DNA of 64,000 nt, taken from Thalassotalea_H sp040779345. Lineage in GTDB: Bacteria; Pseudomonadota; Gammaproteobacteria; Enterobacterales; Alteromonadaceae. Where the stretch lies: contig JBFONU010000007.1 of the NCBI GenBank assembly GCA_040779345.1, forward strand, positions 1-64,000. The letters run 5' to 3'. Made by a program: the position numbers and the translations under genes. Position 1 is the stretch's first letter. The number at the start of each line of letters is the position of its first letter. Shown one piece after another: positions 1 through 7,986 of this stretch. The notes beneath the pieces were generated by a model. The model was given only the letters and a program-made list of their open reading frames with translations, was not told the origin of the DNA and ran no database searches.

Positions 1-212
1 GTCTAAGCTAGGGAAAACTGCTTTTCCTGATTAACCTAAACAACACAAATCTTTTGAGAGTTACCTCTCAACTAATTGTTCCAATCCATCTCAATGAATA
101 AAACAATTAGCGTCAGTGCTTTTTCGATTTTTCAATCAAGGTATAAAGTAAGACCTAGATTACTTTACCCTTCACTATCACTTTATGATTAACACAAAAC
201 AACAGCTAAATG

Positions 213-288
213 TGGCATCCCTAAGGGGATTCGAACCCCTGTTACCGCCGTGAAAGGGCGGTGTCCTAGGCCTCTAGACGATAGGGAC
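213..288 (-). tRNA. tRNA-Glu (anticodon TTC), copy 1
   Basis: The minus strand gives a 76-nt cloverleaf: acceptor GTCCCTA/TAGGGAT, anticodon stem CCGCC/GGCGG around CTTTCAC with anticodon TTC, T arm AGGGGTTCGAATCCCCT, and an encoded CCA end. The first acceptor pair is G.U rather than the G-C of E. coli tRNA-Glu. It is the distal gene of the Ala-Glu-Glu transcript and matches the copy at 530-605. Confidence 0.96.
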
Positions 289-529
289 GCAAAATTTGCT
301 TATCAAAACGTATTTCAATAATTTTGTCTAAGCTAGGGAAAACTGCTTTTCCTGATTAACCTAAACAACACAAATCTTTTGAGAGTTACCTCTCAACTAA
401 TTACTTTGAAATAACAAAATAACTAGCGTCAGTTCTTTTTTTGATTTTTCAATCAAGGTATAAAGTAAGACCTAGATTACTTTACCCTTCACTATCACTT
501 TATGATAAACACAAAATAACAGCTAAAAG

Positions 530-605
530 TGGCATCCCTAAGGGGATTCGAACCCCTGTTACCGCCGTGAAAGGGCGGTGTCCTAGGCCTCTAGACGATA
601 GGGAC
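530..605 (-). tRNA. tRNA-Glu (anticodon TTC), copy 2
   Basis: This is a 76-nt minus-strand tRNA with the same body as the copy at 213-288, including the G.U first acceptor pair and encoded CCA. It lies 86 nt downstream of tRNA-Ala and should be cotranscribed with it. The flanking spacer sequences are shared with the other Glu copy, so the duplication unit covers the tRNA plus its spacer. Confidence 0.96.
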
Positions 606-691
606 ACAAAACTAGCAAAACGTTATATGATTAATACAACACAAGCCAATTAAACTATCTAGAAAATATTCAATAACATTTTCATAAAATA

Positions 692-767
692 TGGTGGAGC
701 TATGCGGGATCGAACCGCAGACCTCTTCGCTGCCAGCGAAGCGCTCTCCCAGCTGAGCTATAGCCCC
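692..767 (-). tRNA. tRNA-Ala (anticodon GGC)
   Basis: The minus strand reads GGGGCTATAGCTCAGC at the 5' end. The anticodon loop CTGGCAG sits on a TTCGC/GCGAA stem, followed by T arm GCGGTTCGATCCCGC and acceptor TAGCTCC, discriminator A, then encoded CCA. It is the first gene of the operon, about 75 nt downstream of the predicted transcription start. Confidence 0.97.
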
Positions 768-847
768 GCTTGTCTGAAATATTGGTGGCCTAGTACCTCA
801 ATCTCAGAGTTCAATAAGTGTAAAGCTACTCATCGAAAGCGAGGCGC

Positions 848-876
848 ATTCTAAGCAGCAGCCCTTTGACTGTCAA
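848..876 (-). promoter_or_regulatory. Sigma70 promoter of the tRNA-Ala-Glu operon
   Basis: On the minus strand a perfect -35 box TTGACA (871-876) is followed by exactly 17 nt and a -10 box TAGAAT (848-853). The stretch after the -10 box is GC-rich (GCGCCTCGC), which is typical of stringently controlled stable-RNA promoters. It is correctly placed to read tRNA-Ala and then the tRNA-Glu copies. Confidence 0.85.
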
Positions 877-1159
877 CCCTTATTTTAGATAAAAGCCGTT
901 TTTTTTAATGCTAAATACTCAAGTGATTATTTAAACGACAACTTGCCTAATTTTTAGATATTTAAATGATGATATTCACCATAGCTGATCGATTTTTCTT
1001 CAATAATTAATATCACGAAAGATCATTAATCATGATAGTGCATAAATACTTATAGCGTTAACAATAGTTATTGTCAGTCTTATTTGCTTTGCTCTTTACT
1101 TTATTTTTGCCGGAAAAAACGGTAAAGTTGTCTCTCTATCTCTGTGGTCAAAGCAATTT
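877..1159. other. Intergenic region between tRNA promoter and yvcK
   Basis: This AT-rich spacer separates the minus-strand tRNA promoter from plus-strand yvcK. I see no further gene. The yvcK promoter must lie here, but I could not pick a convincing -35/-10 pair. Confidence 0.5.
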
Positions 1160-2095
1160 ATGCAATTAAAAGATATAAAAGTTGTTGCTATAGGCGGAGG
1201 GCATGGTTTAGGTCGTGTACTTTCAACCCTTTCCTTTATGGAGAAACAACTTACTGGTATTGTCACTACCACTGATAATGGCGGCTCTACGGGCCGATTA
1301 AGAAAACGTAGTAGTTCGATTGCCTGGGGAGATTTAAGAAACTGCTTAACCCAACTTGTTGATAAAGACTCAATCGGGAATCAAATCTTTGACTTTCGTT
1401 TTGATGGTCAAGATGAATTAGGTGGTCATAACCTAGGTAATCTAATTTTATTTGCGCTTGGCAAAATTCAATCACGTCCATTAGATTCAATAAAGTTAGT
1501 CCGCCGGCTACTCAAAGTAAAAACGTCAGTGTTACCTATGTCTGAAACCCCTACCGATTTAATGGCCTTTTACCCAGAAGGACGTTGTCGTGTTGGAGAG
1601 TTATCCGTAGATAAAATGCCGATAATGCCAAAAAATTTAATGTTAGCACCATTAGTGAAAACATTAGTACATTGCAAAAAAGCATTAGCAGAAGCTGATT
1701 TGATCATTTTAGGACCCGGTAGCTTTCTTACCAGTGTTGTTCCACCGCTTCTAGTCAGAGATATTGTTAATGGCATCAATAACAGTAATGCGCACTGTGT
1801 TTTTATTGAAAATATTGTACCTGAACAAAGCCCCTCTTCATCGTTATCCCTAGATGATAAGCTGTTATGGATCAAAGAGAATATTGGCTGTTTACCGATT
1901 GATAGTGTTATCGCACATGGCAATAACACGACATCCGAACTGTTACCCGTTTTAAATTGCGATCTTTCCTGTTCGACTATTCCACACTACCATGACCAAC
2001 AAAAACTGATTAATGCCATAGAACAATGCGTATCAAATATCCCAGATAGGCCAATCCCCTTAACCGAAAACATATCAACATTAGTCAATTCTTAA
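1160..2095 (+). CDS. yvcK: YvcK/CofD-like UDP-sugar-binding gluconeogenesis factor
   Basis: A 311-residue protein of the CofD/YvcK (E. coli YbhK) family. The N-terminus carries the glycine-rich nucleotide-sugar loop IGGGHGLGRVLS (about residues 12-23), then TTTDNGGSTGRLR (about 36-48) and GDLRNCL, all hallmarks of the family. LGPGSF near residue 185 is also conserved. B. subtilis YvcK binds UDP-GlcNAc and is needed for growth on gluconeogenic carbon and for cell shape. The E. coli homologue is poorly characterised, so the cellular role here is inferred. The gene stands alone and converges on dcd across a shared terminator. Confidence 0.88.
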   Translation: MQLKDIKVVAIGGGHGLGRVLSTLSFMEKQLTGIVTTTDNGGSTGRLRKRSSSIAWGDLRNCLTQLVDKDSIGNQIFDFRFDGQDELGGHNLGNLILFALGKIQSRPLDSIKLVRRLLKVKTSVLPMSETPTDLMAFYPEGRCRVGELSVDKMPIMPKNLMLAPLVKTLVHCKKALAEADLIILGPGSFLTSVVPPLLVRDIVNGINNSNAHCVFIENIVPEQSPSSSLSLDDKLLWIKENIGCLPIDSVIAHGNNTTSELLPVLNCDLSCSTIPHYHDQQKLINAIEQCVSNIPDRPIPLTENISTLVNS

Positions 2096-2130
2096 AAGAT
2101 CATGCTCTTTGATTGATCATGATGTGATAA

Positions 2131-2155
2131 AAAACGCCACAAGAAGTGACGTTTT
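2131..2155. terminator. Bidirectional terminator between yvcK and dcd
   Basis: AAAACGCCAC (2131-2140) pairs with GTGACGTTTT (2146-2155) with one mismatch and a 5-nt loop. The A and T tracts at the stem base provide a U-run on either strand, which suits the convergent pair. Confidence 0.6.
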
Positions 2156-2187
2156 ATGAGGGTTATTAGGCGGCAATAACGAAGTAA

Positions 2188-2781
2188 TTAGCTTGTTGAA
2201 TCGTCTTGGCTAATTCGACTAGCGACAGCCCCTTTCTGTCCTCTATATTTTGCATCTTCTCTTTTGTTATATGGTCTTAATGCACTTCCAGACATAGTTT
2301 CAAAATTTAAAGCGGCAATTTTCATTTTAGGTCGCAGTGCCAAAGGTAACTTACCACTATTATAAAACTCTAAAACAATTTGCCCTGACCAACCAGGATC
2401 AATGCGATGCGCAGTAACATGCACCATCAAACCTAAACGGGCTAAAGATGAGCGGCCATCTAACCAACCGACAATATCATCAGGTAGTGTAACTGACTCA
2501 TAGGTAACCGCTAACGCTAATTCACCAGGATGCAAGAAAAAAGCCTCACCGTCGGGGATAACAATTTCATCACTCATTACAGAATTCATTGCCTGCTGCA
2601 TGGCTTCTTTAGGGCCACTTAAGTCAATATATGGCGCGGTATGATCTTGAAAAACACGAAATTCATGTCCTAATCTAATATCAACACTTACCCCAGAGAT
2701 CATTGTTTCATCGGGTTTAGGAAGGATTACAATTTTTTCTTGCTCTAGGAGTTTCTCGATGTCTCTATCACAAAGTCTCAT
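2188..2781 (-). CDS. dcd: dCTP deaminase
   Basis: A 197-residue protein matching the usual 193-aa length of proteobacterial Dcd. It deaminates dCTP to dUTP, which dUTPase then turns into dUMP for thymidylate synthesis. Visible hallmarks are SVDIRLG (about residues 27-33), GRSSLARLGL (about 109-118), the trimer-interface HRIDPGW, and VLEFYNSG, whose Glu corresponds to the catalytic E138 of E. coli. It lies 42 nt downstream of apbC on the same strand, probably in one operon. In E. coli the order is also near metG/mrp. Confidence 0.95.
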   Translation of the reverse strand: MRLCDRDIEKLLEQEKIVILPKPDETMISGVSVDIRLGHEFRVFQDHTAPYIDLSGPKEAMQQAMNSVMSDEIVIPDGEAFFLHPGELALAVTYESVTLPDDIVGWLDGRSSLARLGLMVHVTAHRIDPGWSGQIVLEFYNSGKLPLALRPKMKIAALNFETMSGSALRPYNKREDAKYRGQKGAVASRISQDDSTS

Positions 2782-2823
2782 TACGTCTATTCACTTATAT
2801 ATTTTACTTGGCTATATGGAAGC

Positions 2824-3924
2824 TTAGTCGATTTGTGTAAACAGAATTTCACTGGTTTGAGGGCTTCTGGCATCAAACTGGTAAAATAGATCGGCAGCTA
2901 TTTTTGCAGCTATTCTACGGTATTGTATGGCAATATCACCAGCGCTATTTTCAAGCACTGCTGACTTTCCTTGATCAGCGTCTTGGCAAATAGAAATATT
3001 TAAGGGTAACTGTCCTAATAATTTCGTATCAAACTCTTCACTCAGACGCTCTCCCCCCCCAACACCAAATAAATGAGATTTCTCACCGCAATTATTACAT
3101 AAGTAATAACTCATATTTTCGATAACACCAAGCACAGGCACATCAACTTTTTTAAACATGGCAATACCTTTAGCTGCATCATCCAAAGCAATATCTTGCG
3201 GCGTGGTAATAATAACAGCCGCGGCAACCGGCACTTGTTGTGCCAACGTTAATTGAATATCGCCAGTCCCCGGAGGCATATCAATCAAAAGGTAATCAAT
3301 GTCCTGCCAAGCACATTCATTTAATAATTGCCCAAACGCTCTACTCGCCATAGGACCACGCCAAACGGTAGCATCAGCTTTATCCACTAAAAAACCAATC
3401 GACATCGCAGATAAGTCATTCACTTGTATCGGTTCCATTAACTTGCCATCAAGCGAGGTTACTTTTGAATCTTCTATTCCCAACATTTTCGGTATGGAAG
3501 GTCCATAAATATCGGCATCTAATATACCAACCCTTGCGCCTTGTGCTTGTAATGCATAAGCTAAATTAACCGTGGTGGTTGATTTACCTACCCCACCTTT
3601 ACCAGAAGAGATAGCAATGATATTTTTTATGCCATTGAGTTGATGTTTTTTGATTGAAATAACATCAAGCTCCCCATCAACAATAATTGAAATTTCATGT
3701 TCAACGAGTAACTTTTCTGCAAACACCTGTAATTCATCTTCGCAGGCGAAAGGCACTTTAATTTTCAAGGTAATATTGCCATCGAGTGAGGTAACTTCAA
3801 CAAATTGACAAACATTAGCGATACCATCAGGGAAAACATCGCTTTTATAGTTTTGATAAAACTCTTCAATCACGGTTTGTTGTTCTTTAGGTACAGATTT
3901 AGACGAAAATAATTTAGAAAACAT
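2824..3924 (-). CDS. apbC: Mrp/ApbC iron-sulfur cluster carrier P-loop ATPase
   Basis: A 366-residue protein with a short N-terminal MIP18/DUF59-like part (residues 15-90) and a ParA/MinD-type ATPase core. The deviant Walker A SGKGGVGKST lies at 107-116 and the core includes ILDADIYGPS and DMPPGTGD. A CNNC pair near residue 275 matches the cluster-binding CxxC of Mrp/ApbC, which transfers Fe-S clusters to apoproteins. It is divergent from metG, as in E. coli, and precedes dcd. An 8-G run on its coding strand (C8 at 3053-3060) encodes the GVGGGE segment. Confidence 0.93.
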   Translation of the reverse strand: MFSKLFSSKSVPKEQQTVIEEFYQNYKSDVFPDGIANVCQFVEVTSLDGNITLKIKVPFACEDELQVFAEKLLVEHEISIIVDGELDVISIKKHQLNGIKNIIAISSGKGGVGKSTTTVNLAYALQAQGARVGILDADIYGPSIPKMLGIEDSKVTSLDGKLMEPIQVNDLSAMSIGFLVDKADATVWRGPMASRAFGQLLNECAWQDIDYLLIDMPPGTGDIQLTLAQQVPVAAAVIITTPQDIALDDAAKGIAMFKKVDVPVLGVIENMSYYLCNNCGEKSHLFGVGGGERLSEEFDTKLLGQLPLNISICQDADQGKSAVLENSAGDIAIQYRRIAAKIAADLFYQFDARSPQTSEILFTQID

Positions 3925-4091
3925 AAGATAGAAACTTATTTTAGAGAAATTTAAGAATATAAATCGATATTTGATAGTAAATGCCGATAATTGTTAATGA
4001 AAATTGTTGATAAATTCTGTACCATTCCCTCCATAATTACCACCTTAAAATAGTAAACATTTTCCGTTAAAGATAAGAATTGAAGACACCT

Positions 4092-6221
4092 ATGCCATCA
4101 AACACGCAAATCGATACGCAACGCGCGCAAAGCAAACGTAAAATACTTGTCACCTGCGCACTTCCCTACGCTAATGGCTCTATTCATTTAGGGCATTTAC
4201 TCGAACATATTCAAACAGATATTTGGGTAAGATTTCAGCGAATGCGCGGTAATGAAACCTATTTTGTTTGCGCTGATGATGCCCACGGCACGCCAATTAT
4301 GCTCAAAGCCCAAGAGCTTGGTGTAACGCCTGAAGAAATGATCGCTGGTATTCGTGAAGAGCATATGCGTGATTTTAATGATTTTCATATCAGTTTTGAT
4401 AATTACCATTCAACGCATAGTGATGAAAATAAAGCTTTTGCTGAAGAAATTTACAACAAACTGCATGCTAATGGCCATATAAAAACACGTACTATTTCTC
4501 AATTGTACGATCCTGAAAAAGGTATGTTTTTGCCTGACCGTTTTGTTAAAGGCACTTGCCCTAAATGTAAGAGTGAAGATGAAAACGGTGATAGCTGCGA
4601 CAATTGTGGCGCAACTTACTCTCCGACAGAAGTTATCAACCCTCGTTCAGTTGTGTCAGGCGCAACCCCAGTATTAAAAGATTCTGAACATTACTTCTTT
4701 GACTTACCAGCTTTTGAGCAAATGTTGAAAGATTGGACAACAGGTGGTTCATTGCAAGAAGAGATGGCCAATAAACTAAGTGAATGGTTTGATTCTGGTT
4801 TAAAACAATGGGATATCAGTCGTGATGCACCCTACTTTGGTTTTGAAATACCAAACGCCCCTGGCAAGTTTTTCTATGTATGGTTAGATGCACCTATTGG
4901 TTATATGGGCAGTTTTAAAAACTTATGCGATAAAGAAAATATCGACTTTGACAGCTATTGGAATGAAAACTCTGATGCTGAGCTTTACCACTTTATAGGT
5001 AAAGACATTATTTATTTCCACAGTTTATTTTGGCCGGCAATGTTAGAAGGTGCAGGTTACCGTAAACCGACATCCGTTTACGCACATGGCTTTGTAACGG
5101 TTAACGGCGCGAAAATGTCTAAATCAAAAGGAACGTTCATTAAAGGCCGCACTTATTTAGACCATCTTAACCCAGAGTATTTACGTTATTACTATGCCGC
5201 TAAATTAACAAACCGCATTGATGACTTAGACTTAAACCTTGAAGATTTTGCACAACGTGTAAACTCTGATCTTGTCGGTAAAGTAGTGAACATTGCCTCT
5301 CGTTGCGCAAGTTTTATCACTAAACGTTTCGATGGCATGTTATCGGCGACTATTGATGATCAAGCCTTAGCTGATGAAGTAACTTCTGCGGGTGACCGTT
5401 TAGCTGAGTTATATGAAAACCGTGAATTTGGTAAAGCTATGCGTGAAATCATGGCGCTTGCTGACAAAGTGAATGAATATATTGCTGTAAAAGAGCCATG
5501 GCAATTAATCAAAGACGACACTAAGCAGCAAGAAGTACAAGACATTTGTTCATTAGGTATTAACTTATTTAGAACATTAATGATTTATTTAAAACCTGTC
5601 TTACCTGTACTTGCCGAGAGCACAGCAGAATTTTTAAATGATGAATTGGTCTGGAAAGGTCATAACACCTTGTTAACTAACCACAAAATAAATAAATTTA
5701 AAGCGCTTTTACAGCGTGTTGATATGGATAAAATTAATGCGATGACTGACGCCTCGAAAGAAAGTTTAGGTGGTGACGTTGCAACAGATGACAAGCAACC
5801 TAAAAAGAAAAAAGCGAAAAAAGAAAAAGTCATCGATAACTCAGCTGCCTTAGCGGATCCTTTAGCTGCTGATCCTATCGCACCTGAAATTCAATTTGAT
5901 GATTTTGCTAAAATAGATTTACGAATCGCTAAAATAGTTAAAGCGGAACATGTTGAAGGGGCTGATAAGTTACTTCGTTTAGAGCTTGCTTTAGATTCGA
6001 ACGAAAATGGTGAAACTCGTCAAGTATTTGCGGGTATTAAATCAGCCTACCAACCAGAAGACTTAGAAGGTAAATTAACCGTCATGGTTGCCAACCTCGC
6101 CCCACGCAAAATGCGTTTTGGACTGTCTGAAGGCATGGTATTAGCCGCAGGGCCTGGCGGTAAAGATTTATGGATTATGAATCCTGAAGATGGTGCACAA
6201 CCAGGCATGAAAGTTAAGTAG
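4092..6221 (+). CDS. metG: Methionyl-tRNA synthetase
   Basis: A class I aminoacyl-tRNA synthetase of about 709 residues that charges tRNA-Met. The HIGH motif appears as SIHLGHL near residue 25. The zinc knuckle has the Cys pattern CPKC...CDNC. The KMSKS loop is GAKMSKSKG, and a C-terminal EMAP/Trbp111-like tRNA-binding domain occupies roughly the last 105 residues. A Lys-rich linker (KKKKAKKEK) precedes that domain. I prefer ATG 4092 with GAAG six bases upstream; an in-frame TTG at 4080 would add four residues. Transcription ends at a clear hairpin at 6251-6276. Confidence 0.97.
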   Translation: MPSNTQIDTQRAQSKRKILVTCALPYANGSIHLGHLLEHIQTDIWVRFQRMRGNETYFVCADDAHGTPIMLKAQELGVTPEEMIAGIREEHMRDFNDFHISFDNYHSTHSDENKAFAEEIYNKLHANGHIKTRTISQLYDPEKGMFLPDRFVKGTCPKCKSEDENGDSCDNCGATYSPTEVINPRSVVSGATPVLKDSEHYFFDLPAFEQMLKDWTTGGSLQEEMANKLSEWFDSGLKQWDISRDAPYFGFEIPNAPGKFFYVWLDAPIGYMGSFKNLCDKENIDFDSYWNENSDAELYHFIGKDIIYFHSLFWPAMLEGAGYRKPTSVYAHGFVTVNGAKMSKSKGTFIKGRTYLDHLNPEYLRYYYAAKLTNRIDDLDLNLEDFAQRVNSDLVGKVVNIASRCASFITKRFDGMLSATIDDQALADEVTSAGDRLAELYENREFGKAMREIMALADKVNEYIAVKEPWQLIKDDTKQQEVQDICSLGINLFRTLMIYLKPVLPVLAESTAEFLNDELVWKGHNTLLTNHKINKFKALLQRVDMDKINAMTDASKESLGGDVATDDKQPKKKKAKKEKVIDNSAALADPLAADPIAPEIQFDDFAKIDLRIAKIVKAEHVEGADKLLRLELALDSNENGETRQVFAGIKSAYQPEDLEGKLTVMVANLAPRKMRFGLSEGMVLAAGPGGKDLWIMNPEDGAQPGMKVK

Positions 6222-6250
6222 CTTATCAGCACTTTTTTATGACTTTTAAA

Positions 6251-6276
6251 AACGCTAACCTTGGTTAGCGTTTTTT
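6251..6276 (+). terminator. Rho-independent terminator of metG
   Basis: Inverted repeat CGCTAACC (6253-6260) / GGTTAGCG (6263-6270) is followed by TTTTTT. It sits 30 nt past the metG stop. Confidence 0.85.
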
Positions 6277-6295
6277 ATCCAACTGCTTAAATACA

Positions 6296-6727
6296 ATGAA
6301 AATTCTTGTCGCACCAAAAAACGCCAAAAAAACTATTTTACGCTTTTATAAATCACAGCATTATTCAGCGAGCTTTTTGGGCATTGATCACTGTTATTAT
6401 ATTCAAGATAAAAATGAGGTAGTTGCGTCAGTGATTATTTCTAAAATAGAACAAAATAGTCATTACAGTTTTCTTCACGCCTTAGTCGTTAAATCAGCAT
6501 ATCAACATCGTGGACTGGCAACAAAAATGCTCACCTTTGTTCAAGAGTGTCACCGCCCTATTGTCTGTTTTGCACATGTTGAAATGACGGAACTTTACAC
6601 AAAAAAAGCAAAAATGATAAAACTTAAAGAGCAAGACGTTATTACAGAACTACCTAAACATCTTAAAGGACGCTTGATATCTTACAAGAAAAAACAACCT
6701 CAACTACAGGTATTTATCTCTCAATAA
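6296..6727 (+). CDS. GNAT-family N-acetyltransferase
   Basis: A 143-residue protein with a GNAT fold signature. Beta strand 4 and motif A read HALVVKSAYQHRGLATKML (about residues 61-79), where QHRGLA is the acetyl-CoA pyrophosphate-binding loop. The preceding part (FLGIDHCYYIQDKNEVVASV) looks like the usual beta2-beta3 strands. The substrate cannot be told from sequence. It starts only 19 nt after the metG terminator and has no obvious operon partner. The C-terminus is Lys-rich and lacks a well-defined motif B. Confidence 0.75.
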   Translation: MKILVAPKNAKKTILRFYKSQHYSASFLGIDHCYYIQDKNEVVASVIISKIEQNSHYSFLHALVVKSAYQHRGLATKMLTFVQECHRPIVCFAHVEMTELYTKKAKMIKLKEQDVITELPKHLKGRLISYKKKQPQLQVFISQ

Positions 6728-6970
6728 ATAGACAATAAGCTTTTTAAAATTTATTAGAAGCTATATCGCTTCTACCGATGACTGTCACTTGGTTCAATCG
6801 CTAAACGCTTAGCTGACAACTGCTTTTAGTTTATATATTCAGGTTTATCGTTTAATACAGAAAAAGCAGGCTACAAAATACCAATTTATCGAGAATATTC
6901 TTCAATATTTTTACCTTCAATCAAAAACTTTTCTATACTCTTTGAATAACCCTTAATTTAACGATTAACT

Positions 6971-7972
6971 TTGACTAAAAAGCTATCACTATTTTATTTA
7001 TTAGTTCTGCTCATCGCTATAGGTATCGCTTTGGTATACCTTAAATTAAATGACGTTTTGCAACCTAAGCAATATCAAGTGACTATTGCTGTTTCTAAAA
7101 CCCCATTATCAAGTCCTTTTTATGTGGCTAAATCAATCAATGCATTTGATAAAACCTGTGTAACGGTTAATTTTGATGAAGTATTGGGGGGACAAATTGC
7201 TTTTGCTAAGGTCATGAAAGGTGAGGTTGATTTTGGTACTAGTTCAGATTCCGTCTTGGCTTTTCAAAGTCTTGTAGAAAAGCCTTTTGCTATCCATGCC
7301 ATGTTTGTTCAGTCTGATAATGATGTCAAACTTATCACTAAGACATCAGACAAGGTACAATCCGTTATTGATTTAAAAGGTAAAAAGGTTGGGGTTACAA
7401 AAGCAACAGCGAGTGAGTATTTTTTTAGTACGTTAATGGCGACTGATGGATTAACCGTTAACGATGTAAAACTGATCCATTATCAACCGGATCAACTTAT
7501 TAATGCATTTGTTAATAACGAAATAGATGCAGTTGTCACTTGGGAGCCATTCGTATTCCAAGGAAGCCAACGGCTCGCTAAGCAAATAAAAATACATGAT
7601 ACTAAGAACTTAAACACCTTAAGTTTTAATTTAGTCTCAAAAAAGTCAGATATTTTATTAGTTGAAAAGTCTAAATGTATTATTCAAGGACTAAATACCG
7701 CAATTGATTTTATGGCTTCGCACCCACAAAAAGCGAAAGAAATCATCATGAAAGAATTGAAGCTATCGACCGATTTTATCAACTGGGTATGGCCTGACTA
7801 CATTTTTAAACTAAGCCTAAATCATTCATTAATATTAAACATAGAGTCTCAAGCGACTTGGTTTGTTGAAACCCAAATGAGTGAATTTAACACTGTACCT
7901 AACATAGAAAAATTTGTTGATAGCAGAGCAATGTTACAGGTAGTCCCTAGAGCTGTAAATATTCTTCAATAA
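6971..7972 (+). CDS. NMT1/SsuA-like periplasmic substrate-binding protein
   Basis: A 333-residue protein with an uncleaved-looking hydrophobic N-terminus (residues 5-23) followed by an NMT1/THI5-like (NitT/TauT/SsuA class) binding fold. Typical segments are PFYVAKSINAF, EVDFGTSSDSVLAF and DLKGKKVGVTKATASEYFF. The motif NNEIDAVVTWEPF is the classic hinge strand of this class. The start is TTG at 6971, as no ATG precedes the hydrophobic segment. No permease or ATPase gene is nearby. The next gene, 14 nt on, is a membrane GGDEF protein, so I infer a sensing rather than transport role. A candidate -10 box TATACT lies near 6934. Confidence 0.8.
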   Translation: MTKKLSLFYLLVLLIAIGIALVYLKLNDVLQPKQYQVTIAVSKTPLSSPFYVAKSINAFDKTCVTVNFDEVLGGQIAFAKVMKGEVDFGTSSDSVLAFQSLVEKPFAIHAMFVQSDNDVKLITKTSDKVQSVIDLKGKKVGVTKATASEYFFSTLMATDGLTVNDVKLIHYQPDQLINAFVNNEIDAVVTWEPFVFQGSQRLAKQIKIHDTKNLNTLSFNLVSKKSDILLVEKSKCIIQGLNTAIDFMASHPQKAKEIIMKELKLSTDFINWVWPDYIFKLSLNHSLILNIESQATWFVETQMSEFNTVPNIEKFVDSRAMLQVVPRAVNILQ

Positions 7973-7986
7973 AGGAATAACTAAAG

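Larger units (their letters stand above)
1..605. repeat. Tandem duplication of a tRNA-Glu unit with its spacer
   Basis: The stretch from base 1 recurs from base 326, first with a 325 bp offset and then, after an indel, 317 bp between the two tRNA genes. Bases 1-77 and 326-402 look identical. The next 30 or so bases differ, then identity resumes through the tRNA. Each spacer carries short inverted repeats: arms 12-17/22-27, arms 54-60/65-71, and a third near 125-140, with counterparts in copy two. The window opens inside a spacer, so a further tRNA copy probably lies to the left (inference). Confidence 0.85.

Noticed and set aside
441..653. 70-codon plus-strand ORF
   Set aside because: It runs antisense through the second tRNA-Glu gene and its spacer, so it is not a real gene.
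6755..6774. Hairpin TAGAAGC/GCTTCTA after the GNAT gene
   Set aside because: It has no T-run on either side, so I do not call it a terminator.
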